A stretch of DNA of 11,712 bases from Candidatus Saccharibacteria bacterium CG10_big_fil_rev_8_21_14_0_10_47_8. GTDB taxonomy: Bacteria; Patescibacteriota; Saccharimonadia; Saccharimonadales; UBA10212. The notes under the pieces are model-generated. The model saw only the letters and a program-made list of their open reading frames with translations, did no database searches and was not told where the DNA came from. Position numbers and translations under genes: made by a program. Of this stretch, positions 1-6,381 are shown one piece after another (position 1 is the stretch's first letter; each line of letters begins with the position of its first letter). The stretch covers positions 2,278 through 13,989 of the forward strand of contig PFEG01000014.1 in the NCBI GenBank assembly GCA_002793885.1, written 5' to 3'.

Positions 1-5
1 ATTCT

Positions 6-392
6 TTGGTAGTGATGCGCGACTGCATAATAGTCATGAGAGATGCCGACGACAATGCATCAATCATCGAAGTCGTTGAAACGATAACCAAAGAGCACCC
101 CTCATTTTTATTTAGTGATGAGTCCGGCGAGTCTAATGCATACTTGGTGGAGCAGGTTGTGCAAGATGTTGTTCAACTGATTGATACTCTGAACCCGCCC
201 AGCACCGCGCAGGATAACGAAGGGTTTATTAATACTCTGATGGAAGAAATTTGTGTGACATCAAGAAAACCTATGCTAATGGATCCAGGATCTCTTGAGA
301 GAATGATGAAAGGTGGTTACGACGAGGAAGCGTGGACTGCATATTTTGACTCAAATCCAACTGGCTCGACTGATGGTCCGCCTAACAATTAA
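6..392 (+). CDS. hypothetical acidic protein, possibly 5'-truncated by window edge
   Basis: The frame is open to the left edge of the window, so the true start may lie outside it. Possible starts inside are TTG at 6, GTG at 12, ATG at 15 and ATG at 36, and no ribosome binding site can be judged. The product (about 119-128 residues) is acidic and has no signal peptide or membrane segment. It looks cytoplasmic, with a helical middle (VEQVVQDVVQLIDTL) and a low-complexity Gly/Ser/Pro tail. I do not recognise a family. It is followed within 25 bases by a hairpin and T-run. Its base composition is AT-rich and unlike the GC-rich gene that follows, so it probably belongs to the resident genome rather than to the neighbouring block. 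Confidence 0.55.
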   Translation: MVVMRDCIIVMRDADDNASIIEVVETITKEHPSFLFSDESGESNAYLVEQVVQDVVQLIDTLNPPSTAQDNEGFINTLMEEICVTSRKPMLMDPGSLERMMKGGYDEEAWTAYFDSNPTGSTDGPPNN

Positions 393-399
393 ATTCTTA

Positions 400-408
400 T
401 GATATAAT
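400..408 (+). promoter_or_regulatory. extended -10 promoter (TGATATAAT)
   Basis: TATAAT at 403-408 is preceded by TG at 400-401, giving an extended -10 box. There is no good -35. The expected start of transcription is about 415, only two bases before a hairpin with a T-run. It points toward the secreted-protein gene at 482. Confidence 0.5.
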
Positions 409-416
409 ATGTATCG

Positions 417-441
417 AACGTCGGCTTAGCTGACGTTTTTT
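417..441 (+). terminator. intrinsic terminator or promoter-proximal attenuator
   Basis: AACGTC (417-422) pairs with GACGTT (432-437), with a short inner GCT/AGC helix possible, and six Ts follow (436-441). It can end transcription of the hypothetical gene upstream. It also lies at the very start of any transcript made from the -10 box at 403, so it may attenuate the gene at 482. Confidence 0.6.
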
Positions 442-464
442 GGTAGTGCTCCATTAGGATACGA

Positions 465-481
465 CCAACCTAGGAGGTTGG
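465..481 (+). promoter_or_regulatory. ribosome binding site buried in a hairpin
   Basis: CCAACCT (465-471) is perfectly complementary to AGGTTGG (475-481) across a three-base loop. The Shine-Dalgarno AGGAGG (472-477) is half in the loop and half in the stem, and the start codon begins at the next base. The structure would limit ribosome access unless opened. Confidence 0.45.
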
Positions 482-973
482 ATGAGGTATTCAAGATGGA
501 TGGCGGGTGCGGCGATTGCCTTTTGTCTGACAGCTGTGGGCTTTGTGCCCATGAGCGGTCTGGCGACTAGCTCTCAGCCTCCGCCTCCAGCTACGCAGGT
601 TCCGGTGAAAGTTCTTAGGTCCACTCCGGCAATAACTGTCCGGGGTGGGATGGTCTACACCTCACCGAACAACACCCCAATCGCGCCGTGCTTCTTGCCC
701 AAGAGGAGCGTAGTGATGATCAATGGACGAGTTACGGGTGGAAACAACCCCCGGGCACCCAAAGGCACGTTCGTTGTGATGCTGACCAGGCTGGGTCCTG
801 GGCCCAACCCAACCCAGTACGCCCCGTGCGGGGACATGGGCATCTTTGTGCCCAAGCGCTTTCTGCCCAAACGGGCCATCGAGGCCGCGCTGGGCGCTAG
901 GCGCGCACCACTCGGCACCCCTAAAAGGGTGCCTTACGCGGTCGAGACGCAAGTCTCGGCCGCGGTTTCATAG
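482..973 (+). CDS. small secreted protein with two cysteines, unknown function
   Basis: A 163-residue protein. Residues 1-29 are a Sec signal peptide (MRYSRWMAG, hydrophobic stretch to about residue 27, then LATS). A Pro-rich linker (SQPPPPATQVP) follows, then a compact beta-rich region (about 48-125) with repeated aromatic/hydrophobic strands and Cys70 and Cys116, which could form a disulfide once exported. The region is faintly like a bacterial SH3 fold, but I cannot confirm that. The ATG follows AGGAGG at a spacing of only 4 bases. Codons are GC-rich, like those of the glycosyltransferase and hydrolase genes that converge on it from the right, and unlike the flanking DNA. This suggests the three arrived together. 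A role as an extracellular accessory of the polysaccharide system is inferred from position only. Confidence 0.75.
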   Translation: MRYSRWMAGAAIAFCLTAVGFVPMSGLATSSQPPPPATQVPVKVLRSTPAITVRGGMVYTSPNNTPIAPCFLPKRSVVMINGRVTGGNNPRAPKGTFVVMLTRLGPGPNPTQYAPCGDMGIFVPKRFLPKRAIEAALGARRAPLGTPKRVPYAVETQVSAAVS

Positions 974-1263
974 TTATAGACTTTAGTAGCAGTTTTTCGT
1001 CCTTTTGGACTCATCAGCATGAAAACACATTCATGGAAACTCTTTCGGCAAGTATGCTGGAATCCATAAAGGACTCGACAATACATACCTACCTTCAGCG
1101 GGGAGCTTATAAGCTGCTCACCCGCCGGCCCGTTCTCGCGGGTCTTCATCTGGTCGAAGGTCCAGATTACCTTATTGCGTGCCAACCGTTTAGCGTTCGA
1201 TACGCCAGACGGTCAGCTTCTCCTTGAAGCCGGTGATGACCTTCATTACCTCCTATGCGGAGT
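974..1263. other. intergenic region between convergent genes
   Basis: This stretch holds the 3' ends of the secreted-protein gene (+) and the hydrolase operon (-). The GTCC-tttt-GGAC hairpin near 1009-1020 lacks a convincing T-run. A CCCGC/GCGGG pairing near 1123-1144 is GC-rich and may help stop transcription. The right part (about 1090-1260) keeps the GC-rich composition and contains the short minus-strand frame described separately. The left part becomes AT-rich. Confidence 0.4.
1190..1246 (-). CDS. 18-codon ORF after the hydrolase, possible start of a frameshifted gene
   Basis: Seventeen bases after the hydrolase stop codon, the minus strand carries AGGAGG-TA-ATG and then an 18-codon frame (MKVITGFKEKLTVWRIER, stop TAA). 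The spacing of 2 bases is shorter than ideal, and the other two genes of the operon have 7. Skipping one base at CGC-TAA would continue the frame as KRLARNKVIWTFDQM..., with GC-rich third positions to about 1090. Beyond that the sequence turns AT-rich and loses coding character. It could be a genuine small peptide, a recently frameshifted gene of roughly 50 codons, a sequencing error, or chance. I do not recognise the peptide. Confidence 0.3.
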   Translation of the reverse strand: MKVITGFKEKLTVWRIER

Positions 1264-2388
1264 TTATCCGCCGAAACAGGCGCGGATGACCCTCTCAGCC
1301 GGTCGGCCGATGAACGACCCGCGGTCGCTTAGGTCCGGATTGACTGGGTCGGTATGGAAGTCCAGCTTCCACCAGTATATTCCGGCCATGTGCCGGGACC
1401 TGAACTCCCTACACGCCGTCTCGAACCACCGCACTTGCTGTTGGGTGGCGATGGGCTTGTTGGGGTTGGCTTCCCACGGCGAGTTGTAGAACCCCGCTGT
1501 GGCTGGAGCGCCGACTTCATAGAGGACTACTTTGCGGTAGTTCGTACTTCTTGGTGCTCGGTTGAGCCAGTAATCCCAGCCCGCCTTCAGCTGGGACACC
1601 TCTGCGGAGTCTGGGGCATTCACCGGGAAGTAGGCGTCAAACCCCAGTAGGCCAACCGGAACCCCGATTCGCTTCTTGGAGTATCGGACCCGATCCCAGT
1701 TGGCCGAGTAGGCCAGCCGGCCGGAGTAGACCGTCCGTATCTGACGGACCAGCCAACTCCAGTGACTGTCTCCTTCGAGGGTACTGAACTCCGTTCCGAC
1801 CACGAAGGTCCCGACACCATCTCGCTGAGCGAGCTGCGCGTACGGCGCAACGGTGTTCCAGTAGCTTCGGAACCATGCAGCCCTGTTGGTCGGAGCCAGC
1901 GTTCCTCGCCAGTACCCCTGAGGCACGAGTGCCTGCTCGTCCATGAGCGGACGCAAGGTGACCCGCAGGCCATGCAGCTTGGCTGCACGGACCACAAGAT
2001 CAAGTCGTTGCGGGGTGGGTGTACCTGGGCCGACACTGACTGTGTTGCTCGTTCCACTCCTTTGGTAGATCGGGAACGAGATCACGATGGCGTTGGCGTT
2101 CAGGCCGACGATGTAGTTGAATACTCGCCGGGCCTTTTGCTCCAGTACCACGTCGGAGTTTTGCGTGTCGTCGTACCAGATGACGTTCACGCCGAGCCCG
2201 CGCCTGTCGGTCTGCAGACGTTCAGCAACGACCTTGAACGTTGCTGTTGACATGGTTCCTGGTGCGGCACCGGTTTGGTGGGGCGCGCCTGATTGCCCCA
2301 ACGGGGGCGTGAGCACAAACCACGCACTCATAGCCACCACGCTGGCTAGGAATAGCCCCACCAAGGTGGAGCGCATTAGCTTTCGCAC
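1264..2388 (-). CDS. secreted GH113-like glycoside hydrolase (TIM barrel)
   Basis: A 374-residue protein. Residues 5-27 form a hydrophobic signal/anchor segment, followed by a Gly/Ala/Pro linker to about 48 and a TIM-barrel glycoside hydrolase domain (about 60-371). Two active-site glutamates fit the clan GH-A layout: E200 in FVVGTEF (acid/base, end of strand 4) and E291 in VVLYEVGAP (nucleophile, end of strand 7). A late IYWWKLDF (337-344) supplies aromatic substrate-binding residues. The pattern is closest to family GH113, known for beta-1,4-mannanases; other GH-A hydrolases cannot be excluded. The GTG start is supported by GGAGG seven bases upstream; ATG at codon 5 is the alternative. The gene lies 14 bases behind the glycosyltransferase in the same operon. 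That suggests it trims or releases the polymer the synthase makes, as BcsZ does for cellulose. Confidence 0.85.
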   Translation of the reverse strand: MRKLMRSTLVGLFLASVVAMSAWFVLTPPLGQSGAPHQTGAAPGTMSTATFKVVAERLQTDRRGLGVNVIWYDDTQNSDVVLEQKARRVFNYIVGLNANAIVISFPIYQRSGTSNTVSVGPGTPTPQRLDLVVRAAKLHGLRVTLRPLMDEQALVPQGYWRGTLAPTNRAAWFRSYWNTVAPYAQLAQRDGVGTFVVGTEFSTLEGDSHWSWLVRQIRTVYSGRLAYSANWDRVRYSKKRIGVPVGLLGFDAYFPVNAPDSAEVSQLKAGWDYWLNRAPRSTNYRKVVLYEVGAPATAGFYNSPWEANPNKPIATQQQVRWFETACREFRSRHMAGIYWWKLDFHTDPVNPDLSDRGSFIGRPAERVIRACFGG

Positions 2389-2402
2389 TGTTGCTCCTCC
2401 CT

Positions 2403-3887
2403 CTAGAGAGGCTTGTTGATGACCTCGAAGACCTTATGCCGGCCGACTCCGCAGAAGCGGATCAGCCCCAGCACACCACCAAGACCTTCAACGATGCCAA
2501 AGACGTAGAGCAGCGGCAGCATGAGGGGGGCGTGGCAGTAGTAACGGGCCCGTGATGCACCCGAAACACTGAGGTTGATCTTGAGTCCCTCCAGGTACTG
2601 CCACAAGACGACGGTGAACACCATGCTCCACCCCGTAACGAAGCCTTGGGCGATAGGCGAGGTGTTTCCAATTCCCAGTAGCTGTGAGGTGAGCCACACC
2701 AACCCCACGAACTGAAAGGGGGCCAGAGACCAACAGATGACCGAGTAGGCTAGGGGCAACTTGGTTTTCCATGGGAGGGAGCGCTCGAAGACCAGGCGAA
2801 ACAATCCCTCGGACCAACGGCGCCGCTGCCGAACAAGGTCGATGACCGTTGCCGGGGAAGCACCGTAGGAGTAGGAGTTGAGCATCCGTGCCCGCCCACG
2901 GTGGAGTTTGCAAAACTCGAGAGCGAAATACGCGTCCTCAACGATCGTTTCGGGGAAGTCCCATCCAATCTCCTCTTCGATGTCCCCACGAACCAGCAGA
3001 TGTTCACCGTGCAAACCGACCATCGGCGTACCCAGCACACCTGTAAAAAGCGTGAACTGAGCGATGTCACCGGCCGGCCGTATGGAGTCTGCCATGCGGC
3101 TGAACCACGAGGGTGACAGTTGGTGAGGAAAGGTCAGGATGCCCTGGGCGAGGTAGTATTCTTCGCTGTAGAGCTCAGCGAACTCGGCTATGGAGGCGAT
3201 GGTGTCGCGCCCCACATGGGTATCGTCGTCAAGGTGGTATACCATGACGTCCTTGGTGTTCTCGCCTTCGCTGCGGCGAAACTCCAGGGCGTACTGGTTG
3301 GCTCTGGTTTTGTACTTGGCGCCCAGGGGCGTTCGGTACCCGGAGGGGACAACCACCACCCGGACGAGAGATGTCTCGCCGAGCCAGCTGTAGAGCGGTT
3401 CCAGATCGGGCCCTTCGTCGATGACGACATCGACCCGGAAGTCGCTGAGGTTGCGAGGTCCGTGCTCTAGGATCGACCCAATGACCCTTTTCAGGGCATT
3501 CAGGTTTCCCGGCTTGCCGAGCGTTGGCAGAACGATAACGACCTTCTTGTCGGTTTGTCCTTCGAAGCTCGATAGGTCGATGGTAGGGCCTCGACGAACT
3601 CTGCTCACGAGTACTCCAGCGAGCCCCATGAGCCCGACCGGCAGGTACAAGGTCCATACCACGGTCAGGTAGTAGTTGAATGGCGAGTGGCCTGGGGAGG
3701 AAATCTCCAGGCACACTGCCAACGCTGCGGCGTAGATGACGAAGAACGACAAAAGGCTCGTCGTCACTTTCCGCGGCCGCATGGTGCCTGATAGGACCTT
3801 TGTGTCGGTGCGCTCCTCGTTTCGTGCGAGTTGCGCTTCACCGACGACCGTCCATGACGGTTCGGTGGTGAGATCGTCCGAAGACAA
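2403..3887 (-). CDS. membrane-bound processive family 2 glycosyltransferase (polysaccharide synthase)
   Basis: A 494-residue inner-membrane GT2 synthase. A cytoplasmic N-terminus is followed by two membrane segments (about 44-62 and 72-95). The GT-A catalytic domain follows, with VVIVLPTLGKPG (116-127), the metal/nucleotide motif HLDDDTHVG (D220-D222), the catalytic VEDAYFALE (E317-D318) and the acceptor-side QRRRW motif (354-358). At least three membrane segments follow (about 379-406, 415-435, 453-476). This is the topology of cellulose, hyaluronan, mannan and CslA-like synthases, and VEDAY plus QRRRWSEG also recalls egghead-type mannosyltransferases. The TTG start is chosen because GGAGGT sits seven bases upstream; the next in-frame ATG (codon 36) lacks such a site. 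It is the first gene of the operon with the GH113-like hydrolase. Codon use is GC-rich compared with the surroundings, suggesting transfer. The sugar is unknown; mannose is a guess from the partner. Confidence 0.88.
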   Translation of the reverse strand: MSSDDLTTEPSWTVVGEAQLARNEERTDTKVLSGTMRPRKVTTSLLSFFVIYAAALAVCLEISSPGHSPFNYYLTVVWTLYLPVGLMGLAGVLVSRVRRGPTIDLSSFEGQTDKKVVIVLPTLGKPGNLNALKRVIGSILEHGPRNLSDFRVDVVIDEGPDLEPLYSWLGETSLVRVVVVPSGYRTPLGAKYKTRANQYALEFRRSEGENTKDVMVYHLDDDTHVGRDTIASIAEFAELYSEEYYLAQGILTFPHQLSPSWFSRMADSIRPAGDIAQFTLFTGVLGTPMVGLHGEHLLVRGDIEEEIGWDFPETIVEDAYFALEFCKLHRGRARMLNSYSYGASPATVIDLVRQRRRWSEGLFRLVFERSLPWKTKLPLAYSVICWSLAPFQFVGLVWLTSQLLGIGNTSPIAQGFVTGWSMVFTVVLWQYLEGLKINLSVSGASRARYYCHAPLMLPLLYVFGIVEGLGGVLGLIRFCGVGRHKVFEVINKPL

Positions 3888-3972
3888 AGGGGTTACCTCC
3901 CCAGTTAGGATTGCCGGGTCAGGGTGTTGCTATTTTTTGTGAAGATTTTTACCGGATTTTCAAGGTGCTACT

Positions 3973-4007
3973 AAAAAAAGCGCACTGAACGTCACCGCCC
4001 AGAGTGC
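3973..4007 (-). terminator. hairpin and T-run in the leader of the polysaccharide operon
   Basis: Read on the minus strand, GCACT (4007-4003) pairs with AGTGC (3986-3982), a GGGCG/CGTTC helix can extend it, and seven Ts follow (3979-3973). It lies just downstream of a strong promoter and upstream of the glycosyltransferase, so it would act as a promoter-proximal terminator or attenuator. No minus-strand gene precedes it closely enough to need a terminator here. Confidence 0.6.
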
Positions 4008-4016
4008 ATGAGGGAT

Positions 4017-4045
4017 ATTATAATATAAATGTGCGTACTTATCAA
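4017..4045 (-). promoter_or_regulatory. sigma-70-type promoter for the GT2/GH operon
   Basis: On the minus strand TTGATA (4045-4040) and TATAAT (4022-4017) are separated by exactly 17 bases. Transcription should start near 4010, leaving a leader of about 120 bases before the TTG start of the glycosyltransferase. The insertion sequence's target duplication ends two bases upstream of the -35 box. Confidence 0.7.
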
Positions 4046-4047
4046 TT

Positions 4048-4055
4048 TGAAATAA
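4048..4055. repeat. target site duplication, left copy
   Basis: TGAAATAA is repeated exactly at 4960-4967, on the other side of the insertion sequence. Eight bases is within the usual range for the IS982 family. Confidence 0.85.
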
Positions 4056-4959
4056 TCCAAATCACGAAACCTAACTAAGTAAAACGCGCCTCTGTTACTC
4101 TTGTAGTGGTAAAACAAACAGGAGAAAACAAATGCGCGAATTACAAAAACATCATATCGTAGACATCTACGTATGGGTAGATGACCTAGTCCCAAGACAG
4201 CAAAGACCACTCGGTGGCCGCCCGCCAGTTCTCAGAGATAGTGAGCTATTAACTATCCTAATTTGGGATGGCCTGACCGAGCATCATAAGAACCTGAGCG
4301 CAATTTACACTTGGATTGAGCGAGAATACGGCGACTACTTTCCGAAGATGCCAAAGTACCAAAATTTCGTTGAGCATTGTCACCGTTTACTACCAGTTTT
4401 GGTCTGGTTACTCCAGTCACTGCTTGCACACGACGCGCCACTGCGCTTTGCTGACTCCACTATGCTGCCAGTCTGCAAACCTATCCGGGCTGACCGGCAC
4501 AAAGTAGCCAAAGGCGTAGCCCAGTTCGGTAAGAACTGGCAGGGCTGGCATTACGGCTTTAAGTTACACACTGCCATTGACCACAACAACAGGTTGGCAG
4601 CATTGGTCTTCACGCCTGCCAACGAGCACGACAACCAAGTCATGGAACAGCTCGTGAATGACCAAACCCGTGTGCTAGTTGGTGACAGCCACTATGGTGG
4701 TAGCATCATGCGGAAACGACTCTGGAAGAAAGACAAAACCATTGTCATAGCGCCGCCGCATCACACACAAAAGAAGAAAATCGCAGCGGACTGGCAGATG
4801 TTACTGCTACACATGCGGCCAAAGATTGAAGCCACCTTTGGAAAGCTCAAGGAACAACACTTCTTGGTCACTTCGTTCCCACGAAGTGTTAGGGGGTACT
4901 TCCTGCATTATGTCAGAATATTATTGGGCTACCAGATGGGGATGGTTTCGTGATTCGGG
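4056..4959 (+). mobile_element. complete IS982-family insertion sequence (904 bp)
   Basis: The left end TCCAAATCACGAAACC (4056-4071) and the inverted right end CCCGAATCACGAAACC (4959-4944) match at 14 of 16 positions, with mismatches only at positions 1 and 4. The element holds one transposase gene whose stop codon lies inside the right inverted repeat. A perfect 8-bp direct repeat flanks it. The intact gene and duplication indicate a recent, probably still active insertion. Joining the flanks at one TGAAATAA restores the pre-insertion sequence. Confidence 0.92.
4132..4953 (+). CDS. IS982-family DDE transposase
   Basis: A full-length transposase of 273 residues, typical for the family (about 270-300). 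The N-terminal part (1-95) carries the LRDSELLTILIWDGL helix typical of IS982 DNA-binding regions. The catalytic core shows the DDE triad: D108 in RFADSTMLPVCK, D185 in LVGDSHYGG and E233 in RPKIEATFGKLK. YGFKLHTAID (141-150) forms the strand next to the first acidic residues in such RNase-H-fold enzymes. AGGAG about six bases before the ATG supports this start. The product cuts the inverted ends and inserts the element elsewhere. There is no frameshift or truncation. Composition is intermediate between the GC-rich block and the AT-rich flanks, as expected for an independent mobile element. Confidence 0.95.
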   Translation: MRELQKHHIVDIYVWVDDLVPRQQRPLGGRPPVLRDSELLTILIWDGLTEHHKNLSAIYTWIEREYGDYFPKMPKYQNFVEHCHRLLPVLVWLLQSLLAHDAPLRFADSTMLPVCKPIRADRHKVAKGVAQFGKNWQGWHYGFKLHTAIDHNNRLAALVFTPANEHDNQVMEQLVNDQTRVLVGDSHYGGSIMRKRLWKKDKTIVIAPPHHTQKKKIAADWQMLLLHMRPKIEATFGKLKEQHFLVTSFPRSVRGYFLHYVRILLGYQMGMVS

Positions 4960-4967
4960 TGAAATAA
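4960..4967. repeat. target site duplication, right copy
   Basis: TGAAATAA, identical to 4048-4055. It directly abuts the right inverted repeat of the insertion sequence. Confidence 0.85.
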
Positions 4968-5001
4968 GAAGTATGCTCATATTTTGTGTGTCGGGCAATA
5001 G

Positions 5002-5349
5002 CTATTCGGGGGTATCTTCCTTGGCAGGTTTCTGGGGTTGGCAAATTCCTGGTGGTGTGTCTTTTCTTGGCAATTTATAAAAAAGTTTGTCTTCAGTTCC
5101 GATTATACTTAAAACACACTGGCCCTCACAAAGTTGGCCGTCATTTCCTTCCACACCGCATCGTACTGCGAATTCAGTTCCTTCTCCTTTCGGATTCGTC
5201 TGTAGCTGCAGTACATAAGGGCTTCCGTCTGGTCTTGTAAGGGGTATTTCTGACAGAGCCTCTCTTCCCCTACCCATAGCACCGAAGCCGATGGCGATCG
5301 CGCATAAGCCTGGTAGTTCGGATGCCTTAGGGGGTAGCTCCAATTTCAT
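5002..5349 (-). CDS. hypothetical cytoplasmic protein
   Basis: A 115-residue protein with no signal peptide or membrane segment. AAGGAG seven bases before the ATG gives a clear start. The middle looks like a small beta-sheet domain (PYVLQLQTN, TEFAVRCGVEGNDGQLCEGQCVLSII) containing Cys64, Cys74 and Cys78, with Cys16 and a late Cys elsewhere; these could bind metal, but the spacing matches no motif I know. The tail (QPQKPAKEDTPE) is Pro/Lys/Glu-rich and probably disordered. A weak TTGCAC/TAAACA pair 17 bases apart (5399-5371) could be its promoter. Before the insertion sequence landed, this gene lay upstream of, and in the same direction as, the polysaccharide operon, with that operon's own promoter between them. 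Confidence 0.65.
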   Translation of the reverse strand: MKLELPPKASELPGLCAIAIGFGAMGRGREALSEIPLTRPDGSPYVLQLQTNPKGEGTEFAVRCGVEGNDGQLCEGQCVLSIIGTEDKLFYKLPRKDTPPGICQPQKPAKEDTPE

Positions 5350-5675
5350 CGTGTGCTCCTTGTAGCAGTATGTTTACACCTATAACCTTTAGTGTGCAAG
5401 CATAGGCGTTAACGGTGAACTTTTGCGAGAAATCATAGTGTTTGTGTTACTAGACGCACAATGTTGTTTTTATCGCGGTAAATAGCTATGCAAATACCCA
5501 AAAAGGGATGAGTATTGATGCTAAATTGTAGTATGGTTTAACGCCGCCTTTTTTAAGTTGCGTTTTATCCTAAAGTACGCGGGGTTTTAAGCCCGCGCAC
5601 CTAATTGTTTGTTTGGTTTTATTTTAGCACTTTTTGTTTTGGATTTTAGAGAACGATTAGATTCCTGTTTTAGTG
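5350..5675. other. AT-rich intergenic region with one strong hairpin
   Basis: Apart from the ribosome binding site and weak promoter of the gene to the left, the only clear structure is at 5575-5600. There CGCGGG pairs with CCCGCG (plus GT/AC outside one mismatch) around an AT-rich loop. It lies just downstream of the secreted-protein gene at 5676 (minus) and may stabilise or end its mRNA, although the following T-richness is loose. Short A/T tracts near 5500 and 5549-5554 have no clear role. Confidence 0.45.
5575..5600. terminator. GC hairpin, probable terminator or 3' mRNA stabiliser
   Basis: CGCGGG (5578-5583) pairs with CCCGCG (5592-5597) over an eight-base loop, and the outer GT/AC pairs extend it past one A-C mismatch. 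It sits about 75 bases past the stop codon of the minus-strand gene ending at 5676. The lack of a clean T-run keeps confidence modest. Confidence 0.4.
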
Positions 5676-6170
5676 TTAAGGATGTATCTGTGAACCCTGT
5701 CCACCGATGGAGTAAACGTATGGAGTTGCTCCGTATGCATCGTCGAGACCAAAGTTGTCTCCCCATATCTCGACATAGCCGTTGGAACATTTGGTGTTAT
5801 TAAAGACTGTACCAAAATCAAGATAAGGTGTTTCTCCATAGTCACCAGACCATTTTACGAGTATTTTGCATGTACCGTAATCCGCAGGATAACCAAACAG
5901 TGTGGCGGGACCATTTAACGTATATACTCCCTGCTCCTCACCGGAATTACCGATAGACTTACAACCATACAAATCAGCACGTGTTCCTGTTCCAAGAAGA
6001 CCGTAAGGATCAGTTACAGTCGTACTACAATCTGTGTCTGCACTTGGATTAGCTGCAAATACGGGCACTGCCATACCACCGACCATTCCGATACTTGCTA
6101 TTGCGCCAATGATTAACTTTTTATATTTGATTCGTTGGCGTTTTACGCCCGTGAGAATATCGTATCTCAT
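5676..6170 (-). CDS. small secreted four-cysteine protein, unknown function
   Basis: A 164-residue exported protein. A basic N-terminal cassette (MRYDILTGVKRQRIKYKK) precedes the hydrophobic core LIIGAIASIGMVGGMAVPVF, with predicted signal peptidase cleavage after VFAA (about residue 40). The mature part is rich in Gly, Tyr, Thr and Asp and has four cysteines (C48, C70, C101, C128), enough for two disulfides. It resembles a small extracellular beta-sandwich, but I recognise no family. The ATG is preceded by GGAGAGG at a good distance. The N-terminal cassette, promoter and even DNA around the start are shared with the gene ending at 6382, while the mature proteins are unrelated, so the two are likely co-regulated surface or secreted proteins. 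Confidence 0.75.
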   Translation of the reverse strand: MRYDILTGVKRQRIKYKKLIIGAIASIGMVGGMAVPVFAANPSADTDCSTTVTDPYGLLGTGTRADLYGCKSIGNSGEEQGVYTLNGPATLFGYPADYGTCKILVKWSGDYGETPYLDFGTVFNNTKCSNGYVEIWGDNFGLDDAYGATPYVYSIGGQGSQIHP

Positions 6171-6198
6171 AAGAACACCTCTCCTTAATTGTATTTAT

Positions 6199-6221
6199 AT
6201 TGTATCACCACAAAATTGACC
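6199..6221 (-). promoter_or_regulatory. extended -10 promoter with GGTCAA box
   Basis: On the minus strand GGTCAA (6221-6216) is followed 11 bases later by TACAAT (6204-6199), preceded by TGGTGA. The same arrangement occurs before the gene at 7536. Transcription should start near 6192, about 22 bases before the ATG. Confidence 0.6.
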
Positions 6222-6330
6222 CTAAAGTAGAATTTGCAGTCTATTGATCATTTTCAAACAGTTAAAATAGCAGCTTTTACCTCTTACAATTCAGCACAAG
6301 GCAAGCAAACAAAAACTACAACACTATTAA

Positions 6331-6359
6331 AGTCAGCGCCCTTTGTAAAGGCGCTGACT
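6331..6359 (-). terminator. strong hairpin terminator downstream of the LamG-like gene
   Basis: AGTCAGCGCC (6331-6340) is fully complementary to GGCGCTGACT (6350-6359), and the inner CTTT/AAAG can nearly extend it. It lies 23 bases after the stop codon of the minus-strand gene ending at 6382, and a loosely T-rich stretch follows on that strand. Confidence 0.65.
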
Positions 6360-6381
6360 ACTGTTTGTTTCTCTTAAAGAC

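Noticed and set aside
934..1185. 83-codon minus-strand frame overlapping the end of the secreted-protein gene
   Set aside because: The second half is AT-rich without coding character and antisense to a real gene. There is no ribosome binding site at its TTG. Only the first part may matter, as the shifted continuation of the 18-codon ORF.
1033..1227. 64-codon plus-strand frame between the convergent genes
   Set aside because: It has no Shine-Dalgarno or promoter, crosses the composition boundary near 1090, and is antisense to the better minus-strand frame.
1620..3714. Long alternative frames on both strands within the hydrolase and glycosyltransferase genes
   Set aside because: These are shadows caused by high GC content. 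They lack family motifs, while the minus-strand frames at 1264-2388 and 2403-3887 carry catalytic residues and ribosome binding sites.
6216..6245. TTGACC read as a plus-strand -35 box
   Set aside because: No -10 lies at a suitable distance and no plus-strand gene follows. The same bases make better sense as the conserved GGTCAA box of the minus-strand promoter.
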